Assembly: GCA_947447115.1 (NCBI GenBank)
Contig: CANFKD010000005.1
Coordinates: 1-44,825, forward strand
Origin: Caulobacteraceae bacterium
GTDB taxonomy: Bacteria; Pseudomonadota; Alphaproteobacteria; Caulobacterales; Caulobacteraceae
DNA: 44,825 nucleotides
Reading direction: 5' to 3'
The notes under the pieces were generated by a model. That model did no database searches and was not told the DNA's origin. It saw only the letters and a list, made by a program, of their open reading frames with translations. A program made the translations under genes and the position numbers. Positions 36,540-44,825 of the stretch are shown in pieces (positions within the stretch are counted from its first letter, which is position 1; every line of letters starts with the position of its first letter).

Positions 36540-37253
36540 CTAGGCGCGCTTTGGCAGGGGCTGGGCGCGGGCCTCATCGAGATAGCGCGCAGACACCGGC
36601 TTGAGATCCGCGTCCAGATCGATCAGCAAAGGATTGCCGGTCGGGATCTCAACCTCGGTAATCTCACCATCGGGCACGGCGAACAGATGCTTGACGATGG
36701 CCCGAAGGCTATTGCCATGGGCGGCCACCAGAACGGTTTTGTCGGCCTTAAGCTGCGGTGCGATATCGGACTGCCAGTAGGGCAGGACCCGGTCCAGCGT
36801 CGTCTTCAGACTTTCCGTGTCGGGAATGGCGATCCCGGCATAGCGGCGATCCTTGCTGAAATCATAGGTCCCGCCGGGGGCCAAGGGCGGCGGCGGCACA
36901 TCATAGGACCGGCGCCAGACTAAGACCTGGACCTCACCATGCACTTGCGCCGTCTCGGCCTTATTCAAACCGGTCAGCCCGCCATAGTGGCGCTCATTCA
37001 AGCGCCAGTCCTTGGTCAAGGGCACCCAAGCCTGACCCGCCGCTTCGAGGGCCAGACAGGCCGTGCGGATCGCGCGGGTTTGAACTGAGGTGTAGGCAAG
37101 GTCAAAGGCAACGCCTGCGGCGGCCAAGAGATCACCAGAGCGGCGCGCTTGAGCCTCGCCCTCAGAGGTCAAGTCGACATCGACCCATCCGGTAAAACGA
37201 TTCTCCAGATTCCACTGGCTTTGGCCGTGACGAACGAGGGCGAGGGTGGGCAT
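36540..37253 (-). CDS. gpmA: 2,3-bisphosphoglycerate-dependent phosphoglycerate mutase
   Basis: [36 protein letters not shown]...[17 protein letters not shown]...[16 protein letters not shown]. Confidence 0.96.
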   Translation of the reverse strand: MPTLALVRHGQSQWNLENRFTGWVDVDLTSEGEAQARRSGDLLAAAGVAFDLAYTSVQTRAIRTACLALEAAGQAWVPLTKDWRLNERHYGGLTGLNKAETAQVHGEVQVLVWRRSYDVPPPPLAPGGTYDFSKDRRYAGIAIPDTESLKTTLDRVLPYWQSDIAPQLKADKTVLVAAHGNSLRAIVKHLFAVPDGEITEVEIPTGNPLLIDLDADLKPVSARYLDEARAQPLPKRA

Positions 37254-37378
37254 GGGACGAGACCGTTCCTGTGACAAGTCCTTGCTGGCTATGGCTCAGA
37301 GCGCCCGGCGTCAAGCCGCCGATTGAAGCATGGCCGAGGCTGTTGGCTCAAATCACGCAGGCCTGTTATAGGAAGTCC

Positions 37379-37627
37379 ATGTCTGATCGTCTCTTTTTCA
37401 TCAGTCTGGGCTTAGCGGCCGCGGCGCTGATCGCTTTTTCCCTTGTTTGGCCTCAGGGCCTCGGGGACCGTTCACCTGCGCCCTTTGGTCAGCCCCCAGC
37501 CCAGCGGACACCCGCCATGCAGGCGGCCATAAAGCGCGAGCGCGATCATGCCATCCAGCAGATGCAGGCCAGCGAGGCGGCCAAGGCTAAGGCCGTCAAG
37601 GCGGCACCAACGGAACAGCCCAAATGA
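37379..37627 (+). CDS. Small hypothetical protein with N-terminal transmembrane segment
   Basis: MSDRLFFISLGLAAAALIAFSLVWPQGLG...; ATGA overlap with kdsD. Confidence 0.7.
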   Translation: MSDRLFFISLGLAAAALIAFSLVWPQGLGDRSPAPFGQPPAQRTPAMQAAIKRERDHAIQQMQASEAAKAKAVKAAPTEQPK

Positions 37628-38580
37628 CCGCGTTTGATGCCATCGCCGTCGGACGGCGCGTGCTTACCAGCGAAGCCCAGGCCCTAGGCCTCATGGCCGA
37701 TGGATTGGGCGAGGACTTTGTCGCGGCCGTCGAGACCATCTTTACCGCCAAGGGCCGCGTGGTCCTGACCGGCGTGGGCAAGTCTGGCCATGTCGGGCGC
37801 AAGATCGCCGCGACGCTGGCCTCGACCGGGACACCGGCCATGTTCGTCCATGCCAACGAGGCCAGTCATGGCGATCTGGGCATGATCGGCGTCGATGATG
37901 TGGTTCTGGCCCTGTCGAAATCGGGCGAGGTCAAGGAACTGACCGACGTCATTCATTATGCCAAGCGTTTTGGCGTGCCGCTGTTGGCCATGACCGCCTC
38001 GGCGGGCAGCGCCTTAGGCAAGGCCGCTGACATCCTTTTGCTCCTGCCCGATGCGCCTGAAGCCACCGACGGGGTCAATGCGCCGACCACCTCGACCACC
38101 TTGCAGATCGCGCTTGGCGATGCGCTGGCGGTGGCGGTGTTAGAGCGCCGAGGCTTCACCGCCGATGATTTCCGCATCTATCATCCGGGCGGAAAGCTCG
38201 GCGCAATGCTGCGCACGGTTGCCGATATCATGCACGGCGCGGCGGACCTGCCTCTGGTCGCACCCGCAACAACCATGTCCCAAGCCCTTCTGGTCATGAC
38301 CGAAAAGCGCTTTGGCTGTGTCGGGGTGCTAGATCAGACTGGACAACTGGGCGGATTGATTACCGATGGTGACCTGCGCCGACATATGGACGGCCTGCTC
38401 GGCCTGACCGCCGGACAGGTGATGACCGCCAAGCCCCGCACCGTCGGACCAGACATGCTCGCCGCAGAGGCCCTGCGCCTCATGAACCAATGGCGCATTA
38501 CGGTCCTGTTCGTGGTTCAGGACGGCAAGCCCGTCGGCATCTTGCACATCCATGATCTGCTGCGCGCGGGCGTGGTTTAG
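37624..38580 (+). CDS. kdsD: Arabinose-5-phosphate isomerase (KpsF/GutQ family)
   Basis: SIS domain VVLTGVGKSGHVGRKIAATLASTGTPAMFVHANEASHGDLGMI...; two C-terminal CBS domains. Confidence 0.94.
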   Translation: MTAFDAIAVGRRVLTSEAQALGLMADGLGEDFVAAVETIFTAKGRVVLTGVGKSGHVGRKIAATLASTGTPAMFVHANEASHGDLGMIGVDDVVLALSKSGEVKELTDVIHYAKRFGVPLLAMTASAGSALGKAADILLLLPDAPEATDGVNAPTTSTTLQIALGDALAVAVLERRGFTADDFRIYHPGGKLGAMLRTVADIMHGAADLPLVAPATTMSQALLVMTEKRFGCVGVLDQTGQLGGLITDGDLRRHMDGLLGLTAGQVMTAKPRTVGPDMLAAEALRLMNQWRITVLFVVQDGKPVGILHIHDLLRAGVV

Positions 38581-38627
38581 GGGCGGCCTCGTCCTTTGCC
38601 TGAATAGGGGCAAGCACCATAAAAATC

Positions 38628-38727
38628 GCGTCATTGCGAGCGCAGCGAAGCAACCCAGGGGTCTGACGCGAACCTATGGTGATGTTCCCCTGGGTTGCTT
38701 CGGCGTTTCACGCCTCGCAATGACGCG
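38628..38727. repeat. Dispersed repeat type C (full)
   Basis: GCGTCATTGCGAGCGCAGCGAAGCAACCCAGGGG...CCCCTGGGTTGCTTCGGCGTTTCACGCCTCGCAATGACGC inverted repeat; short relatives near 2340 and at 43277-43314. Confidence 0.85.
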
Positions 38728-38732
38728 GGGAG

Positions 38733-38842
38733 GAACCCCCTACCCCGGCTTCGCCGGCACTTCCCCCAGGGGGGGAGATTTAGAACGCCAAGATCTCCCC
38801 CCCTGGGGGAAGCGATGCGCAGCATCAAAGGGTGCCTTGTTT
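38733..38842 (-). repeat. Structured intergenic repeat type B, copy 3 (inverted)
   Basis: Reverse complement of type B; GATGCtgcGCATC arm; central arms CTTCCCCCAGGGGGGGAG / CTCCCCCCCTGGGGGAAG. Confidence 0.9.
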
Positions 38843-38845
38843 CGC

Positions 38846-40201
38846 CTAAGCGACCGCCGCAGCCTTAACCGCAGCAACGATACTCTCCACCACCTTGGAC
38901 ACCAGCCTGTCGTCGTCGCCTTCGGCCATAACGCGGATCAGCGGCTCTGTACCGGAGGCACGGACTAGAACGCGGCCATTCTTGCCAAGCTGGGCTTCAC
39001 CGTCAGCAATGGCTTCCTTGACCAGCGCGCTGTCCAGCGGCTTTCCAGCCGAAAAACGGACATTCTTCAACCGTTGCGGCACCGGCTCAAACTGGCGCGC
39101 AAGGCTGCTCATCGGTTGCTGCGCTGAGACCAGCACCGCCAGCACCTGAAGGGCAGCGATCATGCCATCGCCCGTGGTCGAGAAATCGGACAGGATGACG
39201 TGGCCAGACTGCTCACCGCCAAGATTAAAGCCGCCTTCGCGCATGCGGGCCATGACGCTGCGATCCCCGACGGGCGTGCGCTCAAGCTTAAGGCCGCGCG
39301 CATCCATGAACCGCTCAAGGCCTAGATTTGACATGACGGTGGCAACCACGCCGCCGCCCTTGAGCCGATCTTCAGCCGCCCAAGCGCCCGCGATGATGGC
39401 CATGATCTGATCGCCATCGACGACATTGCCATGCTCATCACAGATCACCAGCCGATCCGCATCGCCGTCGAGCGCAATGCCAATATCGGCGCGATAGTCA
39501 CGGACCGCCTTGGCCATGGCCCCGGGATGGGTCGAGCCGCAATCAGCGTTGATGTTCATGCCATCGGGCGAAACACCAACCGAAATCACCTCTGCACCCA
39601 GCTCATAAAGAGCCGTCGGGGCGACCTTATAGGCTGCACCATTGGCGCAATCGATCACCACCCTCATGCCCGAAAGGCTAAGGTTCCGGGGGAAGGTCGC
39701 CTTGATAATTTCCACATAACGGGCCTGAGCATCGTCAATGCGCATGACCCGGCCAAGACCGCGCGGCGCAGCAAGGCCCTCTTGCAGACCCTCATCCATC
39801 AGGGCCTCGATCTGCAGTTCATGCTCGTCCGAAAGCTTATAGCCGTCAGGGCCAAACAGCTTGATGCCATTGTCGGCAAAGTCATTGTGCGAGGCTGAGA
39901 TCATCACGCCAATATCGGCGCGCATGGAGCGGGTCATCATCGCCACAGCAGGAGTCGGCAGCGGCCCGAACAGGCGCACATCCATACCCACGCTGGTAAA
40001 GCCCGCCACAAGAGCCGGTTCGATCATATAGCCGGACAGCCGGGTGTCCTTGCCGATCACCACCAGATGACGTCGGTCCCCGCCGCGCTGGAACAGCTTG
40101 CCCGCCGCAAGACCGACCCGAAGGGCGACTTCGGCGGTCATGGGATGGCGGTTGGCTTCACCGCGAATACCGTCAGTTCCAAAATAGGCGCGCTTGGTCA
40201 T
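38846..40201 (-). CDS. glmM: Phosphoglucosamine mutase
   Basis: [28 protein letters not shown]...[20 protein letters not shown]...[15 protein letters not shown]...[16 protein letters not shown]. Confidence 0.97.
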   Translation of the reverse strand: MTKRAYFGTDGIRGEANRHPMTAEVALRVGLAAGKLFQRGGDRRHLVVIGKDTRLSGYMIEPALVAGFTSVGMDVRLFGPLPTPAVAMMTRSMRADIGVMISASHNDFADNGIKLFGPDGYKLSDEHELQIEALMDEGLQEGLAAPRGLGRVMRIDDAQARYVEIIKATFPRNLSLSGMRVVIDCANGAAYKVAPTALYELGAEVISVGVSPDGMNINADCGSTHPGAMAKAVRDYRADIGIALDGDADRLVICDEHGNVVDGDQIMAIIAGAWAAEDRLKGGGVVATVMSNLGLERFMDARGLKLERTPVGDRSVMARMREGGFNLGGEQSGHVILSDFSTTGDGMIAALQVLAVLVSAQQPMSSLARQFEPVPQRLKNVRFSAGKPLDSALVKEAIADGEAQLGKNGRVLVRASGTEPLIRVMAEGDDDRLVSKVVESIVAAVKAAAVA

Positions 40202-40376
40202 GGAGACGAAAAATCCGAGAAATGATCAGAAATGAGGATTTACTCGCCAAACCCTCAACGAGTGCTAAATCCGCAGCGGCCCACCGGGGCTGAACCATTG
40301 TAACCTATAATCATGTCCAAGGTAAATTTAGCGCGAAGTGATTCGCAGCGCCTCGGACCGGAGCGGCAGACCTAAG

Positions 40377-42194
40377 ATGTGCGGAATCATTGGCATTGTC
40401 GGTAAGCAGCCCGTCACCGAACGGCTGATGGATAGTCTAAAGCGCCTCGAATATCGCGGCTATGACTCTGCCGGGGTGGCAACCATTGTCGGCGGAAAGA
40501 TTGAGCGCAGACGCGCCCAAGGCAAGATCCGCGCCCTCGAAGATCGCCTGTTGAACCAGCCTCTCAGCGGCAATATCGGCATCGGCCACACGCGCTGGGC
40601 CACCCATGGTGCGCCCAGTGAGCGCAATGCGCACCCCCACACCAGCGGCCGGGTCACCTTGGTCCATAATGGCATCATCGAGAACTTCGCCGAACTCAAG
40701 GGCGAATTGACCGGCCAAGGCCACAGCTTCGAGAGCGACACCGACACCGAAGTCATCGCCCATCTGATCGATCGTCAGCTTAGCCGCGGCGATAGCCCGG
40801 TCGCTGCGCTCAAAAACACGCTGGAGCAGATCACCGGGGCCTTTGCCCTCGCCGTCCTGATCGCAGGCGAAGACAATATGATTATGGGCGCTCGGAGAGG
40901 CAGTCCACTCGTGGTCGGCTATGGCGTGGGCGAGATGTTCATCGGCTCCGACGCCCTCGCCGTTGGCCCCTTTACCAACCGCATCGCCTATCTGGACGAG
41001 GGCGACTTTGTGGTCATCGATCATGACCGGGCCCAGATCTTCGATGCCTCTGGCTCGGCCGTCGACCGCCCGATCAAGATTGTTTCCGCCGCCGCAGCCC
41101 TGGTCGAAAAGGGCAACTACCGGCACTTCATGGAAAAGGAAATCCATGAACAGCCTGAAAGCTGCCAGCGAACCTTGGGGGCCTATACCGACGCCCTGAC
41201 CAGCCGCACCATTCCCACGCCCGGTCTCGATTTTGCTAGCGTCGAGCGCATTCAGATCGTGGCCTGCGGCACCGCCTCCTATGCGGCCCAGATCGCGCGC
41301 TATCTGTTTGAGCGATTGGCGGGCCTGCCGACCGATGTCGAGATCGCTTCTGAGTTCCGCTATCGCGACCCGGCCCTCCTGACCACGACCCTCGCTGTGG
41401 CCGTGTCGCAATCGGGAGAAACCGCCGACACCCTTGCGGCCTTGCGCTGGTGTAAGGCCGCTGGTCTACGCACCGCCGCGCTGGTCAATTCCCATGAATC
41501 GACCATGGCCAGAGAGGCCGACTTCCTCTGGCCGACCCATGCCGGACCAGAAATTGGCGTGGCCTCGACCAAGGCCTTTACGGCCCAGATCACAGCCCTC
41601 ACGGCGCTGGCCGTCACCGCCGCCGTGCAACGCGGCCGCATCGATGCCAGCCAAGAGGCCAAGCTGGTCAAGATCTTGCTCGAGGCCCCGCGCCTCATCG
41701 CGGCGTCCCTCAAGACCGAAGAGGCCGTTCGCGCCCTGGCCATCGACACGGCCATGGCCAGAGATGTCCTCTATCTGGGTCGCGGCCCTATGTATCCTCT
41801 GGCCATGGAAGGTGCGCTAAAGCTCAAAGAAATCAGCTATATCCATGCTGAGGGCTATGCGGCGGGCGAGTTGAAACACGGTCCCATCGCCTTGGTGGAC
41901 GAGGCCACACCCGTGATCATCATCGCGCCGCACGACAGCTTCTTCGAAAAGACCGCCTCCAACATGTCTGAGGTCATAGCGCGCGGGGGACGGGTCATCC
42001 TGTTCACCGACGAAGAGGGCGCAGCCCATGCGCCTGCTGGGGTCCGTGTCGTGATTGCGCCCAGCAGCGATCCCTTGATCACGCCTCTGGTCATGTCTGC
42101 ACCGATCCAGATGCTGGCCTACTATGTTGCGGTCCAGAAGGGTGCCGATGTCGATCAGCCGCGCAATCTGGCCAAATCGGTTACGGTGGAATAA
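40377..42194 (+). CDS. glmS: Glutamine-fructose-6-phosphate aminotransferase (isomerizing)
   Basis: MCGIIGIVGKQPVTERLMDSLKRLEYRGYDSAG...GHTRWATHGAPSERNAHPH...two SIS domains...DQPRNLAKSVTVE. Confidence 0.98.
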   Translation: MCGIIGIVGKQPVTERLMDSLKRLEYRGYDSAGVATIVGGKIERRRAQGKIRALEDRLLNQPLSGNIGIGHTRWATHGAPSERNAHPHTSGRVTLVHNGIIENFAELKGELTGQGHSFESDTDTEVIAHLIDRQLSRGDSPVAALKNTLEQITGAFALAVLIAGEDNMIMGARRGSPLVVGYGVGEMFIGSDALAVGPFTNRIAYLDEGDFVVIDHDRAQIFDASGSAVDRPIKIVSAAAALVEKGNYRHFMEKEIHEQPESCQRTLGAYTDALTSRTIPTPGLDFASVERIQIVACGTASYAAQIARYLFERLAGLPTDVEIASEFRYRDPALLTTTLAVAVSQSGETADTLAALRWCKAAGLRTAALVNSHESTMAREADFLWPTHAGPEIGVASTKAFTAQITALTALAVTAAVQRGRIDASQEAKLVKILLEAPRLIAASLKTEEAVRALAIDTAMARDVLYLGRGPMYPLAMEGALKLKEISYIHAEGYAAGELKHGPIALVDEATPVIIIAPHDSFFEKTASNMSEVIARGGRVILFTDEEGAAHAPAGVRVVIAPSSDPLITPLVMSAPIQMLAYYVAVQKGADVDQPRNLAKSVTVE

Positions 42195-42278
42195 AGGCTA
42201 AGGGGTCTTTAGTCTGTTTGACGAAGACGAGAACGCCTAACGGGTCAGATCATGGTCCCGCATCGGTACGGAGAGCCT

Positions 42279-43148
42279 ATGAAACCCGTTCGCAAAGCCG
42301 TTCTGCCCGTGGCGGGTCTTGGAACACGCGTCCTTCCGGGCACCAAGGTGACCCCCAAGGAACTGCTCAACGTCGTTGATCGGCCGATCCTGTCCTACAT
42401 CATCGCTGAAGGCCGCGCCGCCGGGATCGAGCATTTCGTCTTTGTCACGGGCCGCTCAAAGGGTGCGATTGAGGACTATTTCGACCATCAGGTGGAACTG
42501 GAGGCCCAGCTTCAGGCCAAGGGCAAGCTCGACATTCTGGCCGAGTTGCTCGGTGAATTGCCGAGGCCCGGCGAGATGAGCTTTGTGCGCCAGATGGCCC
42601 CGCTGGGTCTGGGCCATGCGGTCTGGTGTGCCCGTGACATTATCGGTGACGAGCCGTTTGCCGTCATGCTGCCCGACATGGTGATGAGCGCGGCCAAGGC
42701 ACCGCTCGGCCAAGCCATCGAGGCCTACAATCAAAAGGGTGGCAATATTGTCGTGGTCGAGCCCTGCCCCGAAGGCCAAGCCCACCAATATGGCATTGTC
42801 GCGCTGGATAATCCCTCAGGCCGTCTCAATCGCATGACCGGCATGGTCGAAAAGCCCGCCAAGGGCACCGAGCCCTCCAACCTGTTCATTTCAGGCCGCT
42901 ATATCCTTCAGCCTGAAATCTTTGGCCTGCTGGCTGAACAGGGCAAGGGCGCGGGCGGCGAGATCCAACTGACCGACTCCATGCTGACCCTGCTCAAGAG
43001 TCAGGACTTCCACGCCTTGGAATATGAGGGCGTGACCTATGACTGCGGCGACAAGCTCGGCCTCCTGCGCGCCAACATCGCGCTGGCCCTCGCCCGTCCA
43101 GAGATGGAAGCCGATGTGCGGGCCATGATGCGCCAGCTTTTGGGTTAG
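42279..43148 (+). CDS. galU: UTP-glucose-1-phosphate uridylyltransferase
   Basis: VRKAVLPVAGLGTRVLPGTKVTPKELLNVVDRPILSYIIAE...MLPDMVMSA...YDCGDKLGLLRANI. Confidence 0.96.
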   Translation: MKPVRKAVLPVAGLGTRVLPGTKVTPKELLNVVDRPILSYIIAEGRAAGIEHFVFVTGRSKGAIEDYFDHQVELEAQLQAKGKLDILAELLGELPRPGEMSFVRQMAPLGLGHAVWCARDIIGDEPFAVMLPDMVMSAAKAPLGQAIEAYNQKGGNIVVVEPCPEGQAHQYGIVALDNPSGRLNRMTGMVEKPAKGTEPSNLFISGRYILQPEIFGLLAEQGKGAGGEIQLTDSMLTLLKSQDFHALEYEGVTYDCGDKLGLLRANIALALARPEMEADVRAMMRQLLG

Positions 43149-43149
43149 G

Positions 43150-43262
43150 CAAACAAGGCCCCCTTCGGCGCTGCGCGCCACTTCCCCCAGAGGGGGAAGA
43201 TCACCCATCCGTAAATCTTCCCCCTCTGGGGGAAGTACCGGCAAAGCCGGGGTAGGGGGTTT
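43150..43262 (+). repeat. Structured intergenic repeat type B, copy 4
   Basis: AAACAAGGCCCCCTTC-GGCGCtgcGCGCC-ACTTCCCCCAGAGGGGGAAG...CTTCCCCCTCTGGGGGAAG-TACCGGCaaaGCCGGGGTAGGGGGTTT. Confidence 0.92.
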
Positions 43263-43276
43263 CCTAGAACCTCACC

Positions 43277-43314
43277 GCGTCATTGCGAGCGTAGCGCGCC
43301 GCAATGACGCGGTT
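43277..43314. repeat. Short relative of repeat type C
   Basis: GCGTCATTGCGAGCGTAGCGCGCCGCAATGACGCGG. Confidence 0.7.
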
Positions 43315-43326
43315 AAGTGAAAGCCC

Positions 43327-43362
43327 TTTCCCCCCTTGAGGGGGAGAGGGTTGGGAGTGGGG
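43327..43362. repeat. Half of repeat type A
   Basis: CCTTTCCCCCCTTGAGGGGGAGAGGGTTGGGAGTGGGG. Confidence 0.65.
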
Positions 43363-43410
43363 GGTATTCATCCAATGGCCTTTGCGTTCCAACGAAAGCG
43401 AGGGTCCAGT

Positions 43411-43474
43411 GGGCCGTTTCCTGTTTGAGTGAAAGGGTCTGGGTCCCCGCCTTCGCGGGGAAAACGGAAGGAAG
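43411..43474. repeat. Dispersed repeat type D (second copy)
   Basis: GTGGGCC...GAGTGAAAGGGTCTGGGTCCCCGCCTTCGCGGGGAAAACGGAAGGAAG. Confidence 0.75.
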
Positions 43475-43587
43475 AAAACAAGGCCCCCTTTGACGCTACG
43501 CATCGCTTCCCCCAGAGGGGGAAGATCACCCATCCGTAAATCTTCCCCCTCTGGGGGAAGTACCGGCAAAGCCGGGGTAGGGGGTTA
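43475..43587 (+). repeat. Structured intergenic repeat type B, copy 5
   Basis: Identical to copy 4 from CTTCCCCC to GGGGGTT but with a different left arm (GACGCtacGCATC). Confidence 0.92.
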
Positions 43588-43662
43588 CTTGTTCTCTAGA
43601 AAAACTCAGTGACCTCCACCACCATCCTGCTATCCCTTAGGCAAGGATCAGGGGAAAGCCGG

Positions 43663-44526
43663 ATGGCGTCGGAACTGTTCATCTATGGTTTGGGGTTCAG
43701 CGGTGAGGCCTTGGCGCGGCGGATGGTCCAGCGAGGCTGGAGCCTGTCCGCTACCGCGCGCACCCCTGAAAAGGCCAACCTGATGAGAGATCAGGACATG
43801 ACCCCCGTCGATCCCGACGACCGAGCGGCGATGGTCGCCGCCATGGGCCGAGCGCGCGCGGTTCTGATCACCGCACCGCCGGGACCAGAGGGCTGCCCTG
43901 CCCTACAGCAGATCGTTCCGGCCTTGGCCCAGTCCGGTGCCTTTCCAGACTGGATCGGCTATCTGTCGACCACCGGTGTTTACGGCGACCTAAAAGGGCG
44001 TTGGGCGTTCGAGGTCTCTGCGCTGCGAGCCAGCTCTATGGAGGGCGCGCGGCGGGTTGGGGCCGAACAGGATTGGCGGCAGGTCGGACAGGGGATGGGG
44101 CTGAGCGTCACCGTCTTTCGCCTGCCGGGAATCTATGGCCCCGGCCGCTCGGCCTTTGACCGGTTAAGGGCGGGCAACGCTTCGCGCGTGATCAAGCCCG
44201 GGCAAGTCTTTTCACGCATCCATGTCGAGGACATAGCCAGCGGCCTTGCGGCCTCCATCGACCGGCCCCGCGCGGGCGGCATCTATAATCTGTGTGATGA
44301 TGAGCCTGCGCCGCCGCAAGACGTGATTGCCTACGCCGCGGCCCTCGCAGGCCTGCCCCTACCGCCTGAAGTGTCGGTCGACAGCCTGCGCCCCATCGCC
44401 CAGCGCTTCTATGCCGAGAACAAACGCGTCTCCAACGCCTTGGCCAAGCAGGAACTGGGCTGGAAACCGGCCTATCGGACCTATCGCGAGGGCCTAAACG
44501 CCATCTGGGCCGACGAAAACGCCTAG
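43663..44526 (+). CDS. NAD(P)-dependent epimerase/SDR family protein (YeeZ-like)
   Basis: MASELFIYGLGFSGEALARRMVQRGWSLSATARTPEKA...YLSTTGVYGDLKGRW...FRLPGIYGPGRSAFD...SRIHVEDIA. Confidence 0.9.
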   Translation: MASELFIYGLGFSGEALARRMVQRGWSLSATARTPEKANLMRDQDMTPVDPDDRAAMVAAMGRARAVLITAPPGPEGCPALQQIVPALAQSGAFPDWIGYLSTTGVYGDLKGRWAFEVSALRASSMEGARRVGAEQDWRQVGQGMGLSVTVFRLPGIYGPGRSAFDRLRAGNASRVIKPGQVFSRIHVEDIASGLAASIDRPRAGGIYNLCDDEPAPPQDVIAYAAALAGLPLPPEVSVDSLRPIAQRFYAENKRVSNALAKQELGWKPAYRTYREGLNAIWADENA

Positions 44527-44825
44527 AGACGCCCCATCAGATCTTCAGTCAGGGCTAAGAGTTGCTCGAGGTCTTCAAGCCGCGACAGACGATGGTCACC
44601 GTCCTTGATCAGGTTGAAGCTGACATCCGGGCTCTGGAGCGCGTTGCTCAAGGCCATAGCGTGGGCCCAAGGCACATCGGGGTCTTGCCCTCCTTGTAAC
44701 ACCCGCACCGGACAGCGGATCTCAACCGGGCCGGGCAGGATCGACCACTGAACCCCATCAGCCAGAAGGGTCGCGGTCAGGGGGTAGGGCTCCTCACCAT
44801 AGTCCGAAGGCTGCATATAGAGCCC
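44523..44825 (-). CDS. Alpha/beta hydrolase, C-terminal part (runs off window)
   Basis: PVEIRCPVRVLQGGQDPDVPWAHAMALSNAL...DVSFNLIKDGDHRLSR: catalytic Asp/His region. Confidence 0.82.
   Translation of the reverse strand, partial: GLYMQPSDYGEEPYPLTATLLADGVQWSILPGPVEIRCPVRVLQGGQDPDVPWAHAMALSNALQSPDVSFNLIKDGDHRLSRLEDLEQLLALTEDLMGRL

Noticed and set aside
40202-40376. glmS ribozyme upstream of glmS
   Set aside because: The gap is short and shared with divergent glmM; I saw no recognisable ribozyme core, and the ribozyme is mainly known from Gram-positive bacteria.
43264-43569. Minus-strand ORF MPVLPPEGEDLRMGDLPPLGE... and similar at 42891, 2343 and 38631
   Set aside because: These are translations of the dispersed repeats; similar peptides recur wherever the repeats occur.
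43150-43587. CRISPR array
   Set aside because: The repeats are long, hairpin-rich, dispersed and irregularly spaced, with no regular unique spacers and no cas genes.

Overview
A 44.8 kb alphaproteobacterial chromosomal segment; protein content and gene style suggest Caulobacterales, which is inference. Most of it is core metabolism and envelope biogenesis: rplY-pth-ychF, queC-queE-queD, a tightly overlapping lpxK-waaA-DUF374 acyltransferase-msbA operon beside a PTP-like phosphatase, purD, xseA, an lpxL-like acyltransferase, hisN, gpmA, kdsD, glmM, glmS and galU. Less ordinary content includes a GT4/asparagine-synthase-like pair next to tRNA-Met(CAT), a CBS-hybrid histidine kinase with degenerate ATP-binding motifs, two TonB-dependent receptors with near-identical signal peptides, a tandem pair of exported COG4798-like methyltransferases, a pentapeptide-repeat protein, a shortened RibD-like deaminase and an Hsp20 gene. 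No phage, integrase, transposase, CRISPR array or recognisable defence system was seen. The strongest non-coding signals are: (1) a family of about 110-bp structured intergenic repeats, five copies, with compensatory arm changes and a bias to convergent gene junctions; (2) a ROSE-type RNA-thermometer hairpin directly upstream of hsp20; (3) a palindrome next to a TTGACA box upstream of one TonB receptor; (4) a tentative H-type pseudoknot upstream of queC. All calls come from reading the sequence and supplied ORFs; no database search was run.
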